Source: Terriglobia bacterium
GTDB taxonomy: Bacteria; Acidobacteriota; Terriglobia; Bryobacterales; Bryobacteraceae
DNA length: 64,000 bases
Assembly (NCBI GenBank): GCA_020073345.1
Contig: JAIQFI010000021.1
Location: 33,085 to 97,084 of the forward strand
Reading direction: 5' to 3'
Both the position numbers and the translations under genes were made by a program. The notes beneath the pieces were generated by a model. It saw only the letters and a program-made list of their open reading frames with translations, did not search any database and had not been told where the DNA came from. Below, piece after piece: positions 18,647 through 29,200 of this stretch (position 1 is its first letter; each line of letters opens with the position of its first letter).

Positions 18647-19001
18647 GCGCGCTAGCGGTGCCGCGCAGCGCGGCCATGCCGGAGGCCATATCGTTGGCCA
18701 TGGGCAGGATGGTGCTGAGGCGCGTCAGATCGAGCACTTCGCGAACGCGCGGCTGCGCACCCACCAGCACGAATCGCCCGTCCGGCTTTTTGGTCACGGA
18801 GGAATAGATGGCGACGATGAATCCGATCGCCGTGGAACCAACCGAGAGCACTTCCCGGAAATCAGCCAGCACTTTGCTGCAATTGAGCTGCTTTAGCTCC
18901 TCCGCCTTGCCGCGCAGGTACTCGGGATCGGAGCCGGTGGTGAAGCGCCCCTCGAAGCGCAGCACGCAAACGTCGTCGATTTGATGAACCTCGATCAGCA
19001 T
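18633..19001 (-). CDS. STAS-domain anti-sigma factor antagonist
   Basis: This 122-residue SpoIIAA/RsbV-like protein has a beta-rich start, [19 protein letters not shown]. The switch segment [13 protein letters not shown] places S56 where the phosphorylated serine normally sits. Unphosphorylated STAS proteins of this type bind a serine kinase/anti-sigma factor and free its target. The divergent neighbour encodes a response regulator carrying just such an HATPase domain, so the two likely interact. ATG 19001 gives the family-length protein. The start-to-start gap to the regulator is 58 bp. Confidence 0.8.
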   Translation of the reverse strand: MLIEVHQIDDVCVLRFEGRFTTGSDPEYLRGKAEELKQLNCSKVLADFREVLSVGSTAIGFIVAIYSSVTKKPDGRFVLVGAQPRVREVLDLTRLSTILPMANDMASGMAALRGTASAHGHH

Positions 19002-19059
19002 GGCGATGGTCCGGGACGTAATCCGCACCCCAGTTGACTCTGGTATCGTACTACATTGG

Positions 19060-19914
19060 ATGGCCGTCCCTAAGCGCATCCTGATTGTGGACGACGACCC
19101 GGATGTGCACGGCCTGCTGCGTGCCACCTTGGACGCCCCCGACCGTCATATCGAAAGCGCCTACGACGGCAGTGCCGGTCTACAACTGGTGGAAAGCACT
19201 CCCTACGACCTGGTGCTGACCGACCTGAACATGCCGGGACTGGATGGAATGACGCTGCTCGAGCGCATTCGCGAAGTGCAGCCGGAAACGCCGGTGGTGG
19301 TGATGACGGTGGCGAATACGCCGGAGAATATCGTCCGCGCGATCCGGGAACGGGCTTTCAGCTATTTCAGCAAGCCGTTCACGGTGAATGCCGTGACGGA
19401 GATGGTGGAGCGGGCGCTCAGCGGATCCGGCGCCGAGGACGATATCCAGGTGCTGTCCGCCCGCCCGCAGTGGCTGGGGCTGCGCCTGCGCTGCAAGATC
19501 GAAACCGCCAGTCGCATCGTGCAGTTCATCCGCGAGCTGGGGATGGACTTGACGCCCGCCGAACAGGAACAAGTGACCACGGCGTTCCGCGAAATTCTAT
19601 TGAACGCAATCGAGCACGGCGCGGGGTCCGATCCCGGCAAGAGGGTCACCATCACCTATGTGCGAACCAAGCGAGCCGCGCTGTATTATGTTCGCGATCC
19701 AGGCAAGGGATTCTCCTTCGAGCAGCTGACGCATGCCGCGGTTTCGAATCCGGCGGATTCGCCGGTGGAGCACGTTGAAGTCCGAGAGATGCTGGGGATG
19801 CGGCCGGGCGGATTCGGGATCATGATGACGCGCGAGCTGGTGGACGAATTGATCTATAACGAGCAGGGCAACGAGGTGCTGTTGATCAAGTACCTGGACC
19901 GCGACTGGCACTGA
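19060..19914 (+). CDS. Response regulator with RsbW-like HATPase output
   Basis: This 284-residue two-domain protein combines phosphorelay input with partner-switch output. The receiver (1-120) has the acidic pocket DDD (11-13), phospho-acceptor D55 in LTDLNMPG, and K105 in FSKPF. The C-terminal domain (about 140-284) is an HATPase_c_2 module with N-box [25 protein letters not shown] and [14 protein letters not shown], as in SpoIIAB/RsbW serine kinases. It is divergent from the STAS gene and convergent (29-bp overlap) with the hybrid histidine kinase. A cascade of histidine kinase to receiver to serine kinase to STAS is likely. Confidence 0.85.
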   Translation: MAVPKRILIVDDDPDVHGLLRATLDAPDRHIESAYDGSAGLQLVESTPYDLVLTDLNMPGLDGMTLLERIREVQPETPVVVMTVANTPENIVRAIRERAFSYFSKPFTVNAVTEMVERALSGSGAEDDIQVLSARPQWLGLRLRCKIETASRIVQFIRELGMDLTPAEQEQVTTAFREILLNAIEHGAGSDPGKRVTITYVRTKRAALYYVRDPGKGFSFEQLTHAAVSNPADSPVEHVEVREMLGMRPGGFGIMMTRELVDELIYNEQGNEVLLIKYLDRDWH

Positions 19915-22249
19915 GCAAAAACGCGGACAACGCTTCCACCTGAGCGCGGATTGCGCGCGCGTCCTTCGATGCGGCGGCGGTTTCGAGAGCCGCGCCGATC
20001 TCGCTGATGCGCGGGAACCCGTATCCTCCGCCGGTGCCGCTCATTTTGTGACCCACAACGCGAATCGAGCTGAAATCCGACTTCTCCAGGGCCGCTTGAA
20101 TGGTGCGCACATCCTGACGGCGCTGGTCAAGGTAGGCAGGGGCCAGAGCGCGGATGCGGGATTCCGCGGCGTTCGAGCCTGATTCACTCCTTCGGCCGGC
20201 GTACTTGCCAACAATGGCGCGGAAATCCGCCAGCCGCACTGGTTTGCGAATCCACTCCGTGCAGCCGGCGTCCATGGCCCGGCTTCCCTCGCTTTCGAGC
20301 GCGCTGGCGGTCAAGGCCAGGACAGGAGTGGCAGGACGCCCGCGTTCGCGCTCCCACGCCCGGATACGGCGAGTGGCTTCGTAACCGTCCAGGACCGGCA
20401 TCTGGAGATCCATCAACACCAGGTCGTACGAACTCCCGTCGTGGGATCCCCCGCAGAACTTCTCCACCGCGACCTGCCCGTTTTCAGCGAAGTCCAGCCG
20501 GCAGCCGGAGCTCTTGAGATATTCCGCGACCAGAAAGCGGTTGTCTTCCGAGTCATCGACCACCAGAATTCCCAAGGACCCGACCTGGCTGGCAGGAGCA
20601 GCCTCCGCGCCGGCTGCAATTTTCTCCATGGCCGGTTCCGTGCGGTGCGCGCCGAGTCTGGCCGTGAAATAGAAAGTCGCCCCCGGCCCGGAATTGTTGC
20701 GAGCCCAGATCCGTCCGTTCATGAGCTCCACCAGATGCTTAGAAATCGCGAGGCCGAGACCGGTACCACCGTACTTGCGGGCTGTGGAAACATCGGCCTG
20801 GATGAATGCCTCAAAAATGGATTCGAGTTGGTCCGGCGGGATCCCGATTCCGCTATCGGCAACGGAAAATCGCAAGGTGTCCGTGGGATCGTCCGGGTGT
20901 TTCTCGACGCGAACCGCTACTTGCCCCTTTTCAGTGAACTTAAGGGCGTTGCCGGCCAAGTTAATGAGGACCTGCCGAAGCCGGTTGGGATCGCCTGTGA
21001 GCCGGGTGGGTGTGGACGGCGCGATTTCGTAGCGGAGCTCGACATTTTTCTCCTTGGCCCTCACGGACATAATCTCGACGACCGCGTCCAGCAGACCAGG
21101 AAGGTCGAAATCGATCTCCTCAAGAACAATCTGGCCGGCTTCGACCTTGGAAAGATCCAGAATGTCATTGATCAGCGTGAGCAGGCTGGTGCCGGCACGC
21201 TGCATCGTGTGGACGTACTGCTGCTGATCGGGGTTGAGGGAAGTACGCTCGAGCAGATCGGCCATGCCGATCAGGACGTTCAGCGGGGTGCGGATTTCAT
21301 GGCTCATGCGCGCCAGGAATTCGGACTTGGCTTGGTTGGCTGCCTCCGCCTCTTCGCGCAGTTTCTTACGCTCGGTGATGTCGCGCGCTGTAGCGTAGAT
21401 CAGTTCCTGCTCCTCATGCGGCGTGGCGTTCCACAGCAGCCAGCGATACGTTCCGTCTTTGGCACGATAGCGGTTTTCAAACGAAATGGCCTGGCCGCCC
21501 TTAGCGATTTTCTGAGCCACGGCTATGGTGGCGGCGCGATCGTCGGGATGCACAAAATCGACGAAAGGCCGCGCGGTGAGTTCCTCGACCGTGTAGCCCA
21601 GGACGCGCTCCCAGGCCGGGTTCAGGCGCTTGAAGTACCCGTCGAACCCGGCGATGCAGAGCATGTCGATGGAGAGAGTAAAGAAGCGCCCGAACATCTC
21701 CTCGGCGCGCTTGCGTTCGACGAATTGTCCGATCTGGCTCCCGAGGGCGCCCAGCATTTCGATGAGCTTCTGGTCGGGCTCGCGAATTTCGCGGCTGAAA
21801 AACTCGATGACGCCCACCACGGACCCGCCCACCGCAATGGGGAATGCGACACAGGCGTGGAGTCCCGCGTGCTCGGCGGGCTGTGCGCGCTGGAAAGTAG
21901 CGTCCTGTGAGAGGTCCGGGATCCAGACGGGTTGGCTGCCGGCCCACACCCGTCCGGGTATGCCGGCGCCGCGTGCGAAAGTGCGATTGCGCGTAGCGGC
22001 TTCGAATTCGGGAATGGAAAGCGCTGAAATGTGCCAGACCGAGACGCATTGCAACCGGTCGAGGTGGGGCTCCACGGTCCAGAGAGATCCGGTTTGCCAA
22101 CCGAATGTCGTGCACACCGCGCGCAGGATATCGGGAGCCGCTTGTACCAAGGATCCCGAGGCGGCCAGGGCACTGGTGACGGCGTCCCGCAGAGCCATGC
22201 TGCTGGCCTCGCGAAGGAAATCGCCCGTGTTTTCGCCATGGACGCTCAT
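19886..22249 (-). CDS. Hybrid histidine kinase: GAF-PAS-HisKA-HATPase-REC-Hpt
   Basis: This is a soluble sensor of about 787 residues. The order is GAF (about 15-180), PAS/PAC (about 185-295, ending [11 protein letters not shown]), HisKA with the phospho-acceptor H317 in [12 protein letters not shown], HATPase with [16 protein letters not shown] and [10 protein letters not shown], a receiver with [10 protein letters not shown], and a C-terminal Hpt with GHKMSG. No membrane segment is seen, so the signal is intracellular. The Hpt would pass phosphate to an external receiver, most plausibly the adjacent REC-HATPase protein. ATG 22249 is chosen; ATG 22198 is an alternative. Its 3' end overlaps that of the convergent regulator. 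Confidence 0.93.
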   Translation of the reverse strand: MSVHGENTGDFLREASSMALRDAVTSALAASGSLVQAAPDILRAVCTTFGWQTGSLWTVEPHLDRLQCVSVWHISALSIPEFEAATRNRTFARGAGIPGRVWAGSQPVWIPDLSQDATFQRAQPAEHAGLHACVAFPIAVGGSVVGVIEFFSREIREPDQKLIEMLGALGSQIGQFVERKRAEEMFGRFFTLSIDMLCIAGFDGYFKRLNPAWERVLGYTVEELTARPFVDFVHPDDRAATIAVAQKIAKGGQAISFENRYRAKDGTYRWLLWNATPHEEQELIYATARDITERKKLREEAEAANQAKSEFLARMSHEIRTPLNVLIGMADLLERTSLNPDQQQYVHTMQRAGTSLLTLINDILDLSKVEAGQIVLEEIDFDLPGLLDAVVEIMSVRAKEKNVELRYEIAPSTPTRLTGDPNRLRQVLINLAGNALKFTEKGQVAVRVEKHPDDPTDTLRFSVADSGIGIPPDQLESIFEAFIQADVSTARKYGGTGLGLAISKHLVELMNGRIWARNNSGPGATFYFTARLGAHRTEPAMEKIAAGAEAAPASQVGSLGILVVDDSEDNRFLVAEYLKSSGCRLDFAENGQVAVEKFCGGSHDGSSYDLVLMDLQMPVLDGYEATRRIRAWERERGRPATPVLALTASALESEGSRAMDAGCTEWIRKPVRLADFRAIVGKYAGRRSESGSNAAESRIRALAPAYLDQRRQDVRTIQAALEKSDFSSIRVVGHKMSGTGGGYGFPRISEIGAALETAAASKDARAIRAQVEALSAFLLSASRGPGT

Positions 22250-22327
22250 GGTTCGGCGGTTATTGCGCAGAATACCATTGCCGGTTCCTATCCGTGCGTT
22301 ACAATCGTCGGTTCGCATGCGATTCCC

Positions 22328-22858
22328 ATGACAGTCTTGGATGTCGGTTGCGGGATCAACAAGAAAGCGGGCGCGATTGGCGTCGACCGGAATCCGGCGT
22401 CGCGGGCCGATGTGATCGCGGATCTGGACCGTTTTCCGTATCCCTTTCGCGATTCAGCCTTTGACGCGCTGCAAGCGGTGCACGTGATCGAGCATCTTTC
22501 GGACGTGATCCGCAGCATGGAGGAATTCCACCGCCTGGTCCGCGGCGGCGGCGAGGTGCTGATCGTAACGCCGCACTATACCGATTTCAGCTCCTTTTGC
22601 GATCCCACCCACCGCTGGCACCTGAACAGTTTCTCGATGCGTTATTTCGGCCCCGATAACGCCGGATACGGATACTACTCCAACGTCCGATTTCAGGAGA
22701 ATTCCGTGCGGGTGAAGCTACTAGCTTTGTGGAGATGGCTGGGCTTCGAATGGCTGGTGAATACGTTCCCGCGCTTTCGCAGGTTCTGGGAATATTACTT
22801 GTGCTATCTGGTTCGTGGCAAGGTGATCGAGTGGCGGTTACAAGTGATTAAATCGTGA
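22328..22858 (+). CDS. SAM-dependent methyltransferase (Methyltransf_11-like)
   Basis: This short 176-residue methyltransferase begins directly at motif [43 protein letters not shown] and [18 protein letters not shown] follow. The usual N-terminal helix is absent, and a C-terminal patch rich in Trp and Arg ([17 protein letters not shown]) may contact membrane or lipid. Such enzymes occur in cell-surface polysaccharide or lipid modification; the substrate is unknown. It is divergent from the hybrid kinase. Its TGA overlaps the GTG of the yraN-like gene. Confidence 0.78.
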   Translation: MTVLDVGCGINKKAGAIGVDRNPASRADVIADLDRFPYPFRDSAFDALQAVHVIEHLSDVIRSMEEFHRLVRGGGEVLIVTPHYTDFSSFCDPTHRWHLNSFSMRYFGPDNAGYGYYSNVRFQENSVRVKLLALWRWLGFEWLVNTFPRFRRFWEYYLCYLVRGKVIEWRLQVIKS

Positions 22859-23277
22859 TCGGGGCCATACTGGATCAACTGCGCCACGCCCGGAGGCGAC
22901 AGACGTGGGATCGCGATCTGGCGGCTGGCCGTCGCGGCGAGGATCTGGCGCATCGCTATTTGCGCCGCGAGGGCTTCATCATCGTCGCCCGGAACTATCG
23001 GCTGTCATCCGGCGAGGCTGAAGCGGACCTGATCGCGCGCGACGGCGAGGATCTGGTGATCGTCGAAGTGAAGACGCGTGAAACGGCCGAGTATGGCCCT
23101 CCCGAACGGGCCGTGAATCCGGAGAAGCAGCGCCACCTGATCCGCGTGGCTCGCGAGTACGCACGCAAGACTTGCACGCCATGGGAACGCGTGCGCTTCG
23201 ACGTGGTGAGCATCGTGATGGGCGAGCCGCCGGCGATCACGCTGCTGCGGGGGGCATTCGGGACACCTCGGAATTAA
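22855..23277 (+). CDS. yraN: YraN/UPF0102 endonuclease-like protein
   Basis: This 140-residue member of UPF0102 has a restriction-endonuclease-like fold. The conserved core is G-RRGEDLAHRYLRREGFIIVARNYR, followed by GEAEADLIARDGEDLVIVEVKTR, containing the E-D-(x)n-E-x-K nuclease-like pattern, then R..HLIRVAREYA. The function is unproven; a role in DNA processing or competence is often suggested. The start is GTG 22855, overlapping the upstream stop by 4 bp (GTGA). Confidence 0.88.
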   Translation: MIGAILDQLRHARRRQTWDRDLAAGRRGEDLAHRYLRREGFIIVARNYRLSSGEAEADLIARDGEDLVIVEVKTRETAEYGPPERAVNPEKQRHLIRVAREYARKTCTPWERVRFDVVSIVMGEPPAITLLRGAFGTPRN

Positions 23278-23341
23278 TTTGATTACAACTACTTAGAGCC
23301 CTATCGATGCGTTGTGGTTGGATTTGGTGTATTCTGGTGCC

Positions 23342-23605
23342 ATGGAAACGGTTACTGAAGCGCCAGTCATCAGACGAAGCATTACGGTCCCAGCTGAAAT
23401 GGCCGAGAAGATTGATGCAATCGCGGAAAACAGGCACGTGAGCTGTAACCGGGCAATCGTTGATCTCTTAAGCGATGCGATCACTGCGTACGAACAGCGT
23501 CGAACAGCCTTTCTTGAGCTTGCGGACCGCTTTCAGAAATCCACCGATCCGGCCGAAACCGTCCGTCTCCGCGAGGAACTCGCCCGGATGACTTTCGGCG
23601 GCTGA
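23342..23605 (+). CDS. Ribbon-helix-helix (CopG-like) DNA-binding protein
   Basis: This 87-residue protein starts with a ribbon strand and two helices: VIRRSITVPAEMAEKIDAIAENRHVSCNRAIVDLLSDAI (residues 9-47). That is the layout of CopG/Arc-type antitoxins and repressors. A charged helical C-terminus follows. The TGA overlaps the ATG of a 38-codon gene (TGATG), so the two form a tiny operon resembling a toxin-antitoxin or regulator pair. The partner does not look like a known toxin. Confidence 0.65.
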   Translation: METVTEAPVIRRSITVPAEMAEKIDAIAENRHVSCNRAIVDLLSDAITAYEQRRTAFLELADRFQKSTDPAETVRLREELARMTFGG

Positions 23606-23721
23606 TGCCGAAAATTAAATGGCTGGACCTGCCACCTCAACTTCGTGAGCACCTTTTTGATCGCGCCAAAGAGCGCAAGATCACGATGGAAGACCTGTTT
23701 GCCCTGGAAGCCGCTCCATAG
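23605..23721 (+). CDS. 38-residue small protein coupled to the RHH gene
   Basis: The reading frame starts one base inside the RHH stop and encodes 38 residues: an acidic/basic helix, then the hydrophobic LEAAP end. The segment WLDLPPQLREHLFDRAKERKI resembles the start of longer acidobacterial small proteins of unknown function, so this may be a shortened copy. The tight overlap and the good amphipathic character argue that it is translated. No function is assigned. Confidence 0.45.
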   Translation: MPKIKWLDLPPQLREHLFDRAKERKITMEDLFALEAAP

Positions 23722-23796
23722 CTGTCGCGGTTCAGTTTTTCTCCGAACCGCGAGAGTCAACGAGCGGCCACGTCAACCCGCTAGAATCAAGGATTC

Positions 23797-26442
<2,646 letters not shown>

Positions 26443-26463
26443 GCGCTGTTAACATCGCTTGTT

Positions 26464-26970
26464 ATGATGGGACCGATGTCGAAGCCAGCGGCTCTCCGCA
26501 AACCCCCGAATATCTGGGTCTTGGCGAGCGTGACTTACGGGGCCGTGATCGCGGTCACGGTGCTTTCGATCGGGGCGTATTTCTACGTGGCGCCGAAGCG
26601 AACGGCATCGCAACAAATCACTGATGCGGAGCGGTCGATGGCGGTGGGATCGGTATGGATACCGGTTTATCCCGGTGCCACTCTGGAGGGCACGGCATCC
26701 GCCAAGCAGGACAACGCGACGGAGAGCACTTTGAATTTCGGGACCAAAGACCAGGCTGACCGGGTGCTGTCGTTCTACCAAGCGGCGCTCCAGAAGGGCG
26801 TGTTCCGGTTCGCCACCATGACGAAGACTGCGGGCGGCGGCACGGTTCGAAGCATGGCTCACGAGGGAAAGACTACGGTCACGGTGACGATCCGGACGAC
26901 AGGCGAGGGTTCCCGGGGAGAGATCAAGACCATCGATCGGGACACGGGCGATAAAGGTACCCGGAATTAA
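26464..26970 (+). CDS. Hypothetical single-pass membrane protein
   Basis: This 168-residue protein has one N-terminal transmembrane helix (about 17-42) and a periplasmic domain of alternating strands with the segment SVWIPVYPGATLEGTASAKQDNATESTLNFGTKD cut by turns. This resembles proteins that compare 'P-YPGA' at the start of a small alpha/beta domain, seen in several acidobacterial envelope proteins. It is not assigned to a family with known function. The start could be ATG 26464, 26467 or 26476; no strong ribosome site decides it. Confidence 0.55.
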   Translation: MMGPMSKPAALRKPPNIWVLASVTYGAVIAVTVLSIGAYFYVAPKRTASQQITDAERSMAVGSVWIPVYPGATLEGTASAKQDNATESTLNFGTKDQADRVLSFYQAALQKGVFRFATMTKTAGGGTVRSMAHEGKTTVTVTIRTTGEGSRGEIKTIDRDTGDKGTRN

Positions 26971-27010
26971 GTCCGATATAACCTATACCATTCGAGTATC
27001 CTGAGGTTTC

Positions 27011-27403
27011 GTGTCTACCACTGAACAGGCGCAGCAGCGCCGCTCGTTTATTCTGGTCGTCTGCTGCACCCTCATCGGGGCGGCTGCCCAGATACTGATC
27101 AAGAAGGGGGCGGACGCGCTGGGTGAGAATCCGACCATGGTGCAGACCGCGATGGCGATGCTGCTCACGCCCGCGTTGTTCGCCGGTTATTCAATGTACG
27201 GCGTCAGCACGGTGCTGCTGGTGCTCGCGCTGCGCCATGGGCAACTATCGCTGCTCTATCCGGTGTTCGCGATGACGTACGTGTGGGTCACGATTCTTTC
27301 GGTCTTCGTGTTGCATGAAACGATGAATCCGTATAAGCTCGCCGGCATCGTGACGATCGTCGGAGGCATTGCCGTGCTGGGCAGAGGACAACCATCCACG
27401 TGA
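27011..27403 (+). CDS. Small DMT/EamA transporter subunit 1
   Basis: This 130-residue protein has four transmembrane helices and the drug/metabolite-transporter pattern (LIGAAAQILIKKGAD, LSLLYPVFAMTYVWV, LHETMNPYKLAGIVTIVGGIAVLG). With a single four-helix unit it should dimerise. It overlaps by 4 bp (GTGA) with a second, different four-helix gene, so they probably form a heterodimer like ArnE/ArnF or paired SMR proteins. The cargo could be a lipid-linked sugar or a small metabolite. The start is GTG 27011. Confidence 0.78.
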   Translation: MSTTEQAQQRRSFILVVCCTLIGAAAQILIKKGADALGENPTMVQTAMAMLLTPALFAGYSMYGVSTVLLVLALRHGQLSLLYPVFAMTYVWVTILSVFVLHETMNPYKLAGIVTIVGGIAVLGRGQPST

Positions 27404-27807
27404 ACCACACCCCCTTTTCTTCGATCGCCTGGGTGATGGGCGCGTCGTTTTTCGGCAGCTTTGGAGCGCTTTTTCTAAAGATCGGCGCCGGGAAACTACA
27501 AAGGAGCCTGGCCTCGGTACTCACCAACTGGCGGCTGCTACTGGGAATCGCGTTCTATTTGTTTTCGTCTGTATTGTTCGTGCTGGGCGTGCGCAAGGGC
27601 GAGCTGAGCGTGCTCTATCCGATGGTCTCGCTCGGCTCGGTGTGGACGCTATTCTGGTCGAGGCTGATTCTGGGAGAGCCGCTCACGCGGGCGAAAATAG
27701 TGGCGCTGTCGATGATCCTGTGCGGGATGACTCTGATTGGTCTGGGCGCGCGCAAGCCGCTTCCGGCCGCTTCCGAGCAGCACCGAACCACGAGCGCCCG
27801 CTACTAG
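27400..27807 (+). CDS. Small DMT/EamA transporter subunit 2
   Basis: This 135-residue protein has four transmembrane helices, homologous to but distinct from the preceding subunit (VRKGELSVLYPMVSLGSVWTLFW, LGEPLTRAKIVALSMILCGMTLIGLG). The start is GTG 27400, overlapping the upstream TGA. The last ten residues (SEQHRTTSARY) fall in a 20-bp sequence repeated at 29171, so the natural C-terminus may have been altered when the adjacent toxin-antitoxin module arrived. Confidence 0.78.
   Translation: MNHTPFSSIAWVMGASFFGSFGALFLKIGAGKLQRSLASVLTNWRLLLGIAFYLFSSVLFVLGVRKGELSVLYPMVSLGSVWTLFWSRLILGEPLTRAKIVALSMILCGMTLIGLGARKPLPAASEQHRTTSARY
27778..27797 (+). repeat. Direct repeat, left copy, flanking the toxin-antitoxin module
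   Basis: The sequence cagcaccgaaccacgagcgc recurs at 29171-29190 with one mismatch (19 of 20). This copy lies at the 3' end of the DMT subunit 2 gene. The pair brackets about 1.37 kb containing the three-gene HigBA-like operon. Confidence 0.75.
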
Positions 27808-27819
27808 CCAGTCCGACCG

Positions 27820-27848
27820 TTGCCCTTTAATACAAGTATACGTATACT
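27820..27848 (+). promoter_or_regulatory. Promoter of the HigBA-like operon
   Basis: TTGCCC (27820-27825) and TATACT (27843-27848) are spaced by exactly 17 bp. The -10 lies inside a 24-bp palindrome. The predicted transcription start (about 27855) falls at the GTG initiation codon (27856), so the first message may be leaderless. Confidence 0.6.
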
Positions 27849-27853
27849 TGTAT
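27830..27853. promoter_or_regulatory. 24-bp perfect palindrome, likely toxin-antitoxin operator
   Basis: The half-site ATACAAGTATAC (27830-27841) is followed directly by its exact reverse complement (27842-27853). It covers the -10 element and ends 2 bp before the GTG of the toxin gene. Its position and perfect symmetry fit autoregulation by the dimeric HTH antitoxin encoded two genes in. Confidence 0.75.
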
Positions 27854-27855
27854 AG

Positions 27856-28218
27856 GTGGATCGCGGACCTAAACCTGTCAGATGGGTGGGATCGTCGCGA
27901 AGAGATCTTAAAGCATTTCCGAAAGCCGTTCAGCGCCATGTTGGACAGGCGCTCTATGCCGCACAGTGCGGCGAGGAATATCCGAGCGTAAAAGCCCTGA
28001 AGGGATTTGGCGGACGCTCTGTCCTTGAGATCGTGGTGGACCATCAATCCGACACGTGGCGGGCAGTCTACACGGTGCGCTTCGGAGATGCCCTTTACGT
28101 CCTTCATGCGTTTCAGAAGAAATCGAAGAAGGGCATCGCCACGCCGCACAAAGACATGGAACTGATCCGGCAACGGCTGGCCGCGGCCGAACGGAACTAC
28201 AGGGAGAGGCAGAACTGA
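27856..28218 (+). CDS. higB: HigB/Gp49-type toxin (RelE superfamily)
   Basis: This 120-residue protein has the phage Gp49-like HigB core: VKALKGFGGRSVLEIVVD (44-61), WRAVYTVRFGDALYVLHAFQKKS (67-89), and the closing KDMELIRQRL. Such toxins cleave mRNA at the ribosome; the conserved basic residues K47, R53, R68 and K87-K88 are visible. The start is a GTG at 27856 with no ribosome site, directly after the operator palindrome. The toxin-first order with the antitoxin downstream is typical of HigBA. The antitoxin begins one base after the stop. Confidence 0.85.
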   Translation: MDRGPKPVRWVGSSRRDLKAFPKAVQRHVGQALYAAQCGEEYPSVKALKGFGGRSVLEIVVDHQSDTWRAVYTVRFGDALYVLHAFQKKSKKGIATPHKDMELIRQRLAAAERNYRERQN

Positions 28219-28219
28219 C

Positions 28220-28582
28220 ATGACGACCAAAACCGGGAAGAAAAACAAATCCACGCTCCGCATCACCGAGGGCAGCAGCAACGTGTTTGCCGACATTGGC
28301 CTTGCTAATCCCGAACAGGAATTGCTCAAGGCGCGATTGACGCTCCAAATCTACCGCACCATCAAGGGACGCAAACTCACCCAGGTGCAGGCTGGAGAAG
28401 TTCTCGGCATCAAACAGCCGCATGTCTCAAGCCTCATGCGCGGCCAGTCGGGAGCGTTTTCCGTAGAGCGCCTCATGGACTTCTTAACCGCCCTCGGCCA
28501 CGATATTGAGATTGCGGTCACGCCCTCGCGCAAGGAACACGGCAAAATGTCGGTCTCGGTCGCCGAAAGGGTGCCGACGTGA
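28220..28582 (+). CDS. higA: HigA-like XRE antitoxin
   Basis: This 120-residue protein has the HTH_37-type antitoxin arrangement: N-terminal NVFADIGLANPEQELLKARL (21-40), then the DNA-binding helix-turn-helix LTQVQAGEVLGIKQPHVSSLMRG (53-75) and SVERLMDFLTALGHDIEI. It should neutralise the upstream toxin and repress the operon through the palindrome at 27830-27853. AGGGAGAG upstream of ATG 28220 serves as the ribosome site. The stop overlaps the start of a third gene by 4 bp (GTGA), so the antitoxin and the third protein are translationally coupled. Confidence 0.88.
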   Translation: MTTKTGKKNKSTLRITEGSSNVFADIGLANPEQELLKARLTLQIYRTIKGRKLTQVQAGEVLGIKQPHVSSLMRGQSGAFSVERLMDFLTALGHDIEIAVTPSRKEHGKMSVSVAERVPT

Positions 28583-29169
28583 AAAAAAGCAAGACTGCCA
28601 TCCGGAACGGAACGACCGTTCCCAACGCCATGCAGGTTCAACTCGCCAGGCTTTTCGGGTCCGATTCCAAACTGGCCCAAAGCACTGCGCGCAGTCCCGC
28701 CGAATGGCGTAAGACTTTGAGATCTGTATTGCACGAGATGAGCCGCTACATCGCCCACAATGTTGATACTGACGAACTGCACCGATTGATGCTGTTATCT
28801 GGCTTGGCAGGGGCGAGTGAATCGCTGAAAGAAGAAAACTTCTGGCCAGGCTACGTCGAGGGCATCACGCGTCTTGCGCTTGTTCTTCTGGGGGACTATC
28901 CCGACCATCGAAGAAGAAAACCAGGCCGCAAGAAAGATGGTCACTATAACTTGAACCTCCACCGCTCTGGGTACTGGGCACAGTCACCTAGTCAGCGTTT
29001 CAGGACGCTACTGGCGGCCGGCATGGTCGGATTCCCAAGCCTGTCAGCTCGGCCGCGTGACGTGCTAGACCAGTTCCGAAGGAAGTTTGGTTTTGGTCCA
29101 GATCAGAAGGATTTTCTGGAATGGTATAGAGGCACGTACCCGCAGGACTACGCGGCTCTATTCCGCTAA
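28579..29169 (+). CDS. Unrecognised third gene of the HigBA-like operon
   Basis: This 196-residue protein starts at GTG 28579, overlapping the antitoxin stop. I do not recognise the family. It looks cytoplasmic and largely helical: basic N-terminus (KKSKTAIRN), helices at about 41-60 and 64-82, a strongly basic linker (residues 110-119, HRRRKPGRKK), and a Trp/Tyr-rich C-terminal half with QRFRTLLAAGMVGFP and FLEWYRGTYPQDYAALF. It does not resemble SecB chaperones of known three-gene toxin-antitoxin systems. The basic linker suggests nucleic-acid contact. It could be a modulator, a second effector or a phage-defence component. Base composition looks less GC-rich than the flanks. Confidence 0.6.
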   Translation: MKKSKTAIRNGTTVPNAMQVQLARLFGSDSKLAQSTARSPAEWRKTLRSVLHEMSRYIAHNVDTDELHRLMLLSGLAGASESLKEENFWPGYVEGITRLALVLLGDYPDHRRRKPGRKKDGHYNLNLHRSGYWAQSPSQRFRTLLAAGMVGFPSLSARPRDVLDQFRRKFGFGPDQKDFLEWYRGTYPQDYAALFR

Positions 29170-29170
29170 C

Positions 29171-29190
29171 CAGCACCGAACCACAAGCGC
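29171..29190 (+). repeat. Direct repeat, right copy, flanking the toxin-antitoxin module
   Basis: This copy matches 27778-27797 at 19 of 20 positions and starts 1 bp after the stop of the third gene. In the same relative frame both copies would encode QHRTTSA, suggesting duplication of the end of the DMT gene. Confidence 0.75.
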
Positions 29191-29200
29191 GGACTTGCCG

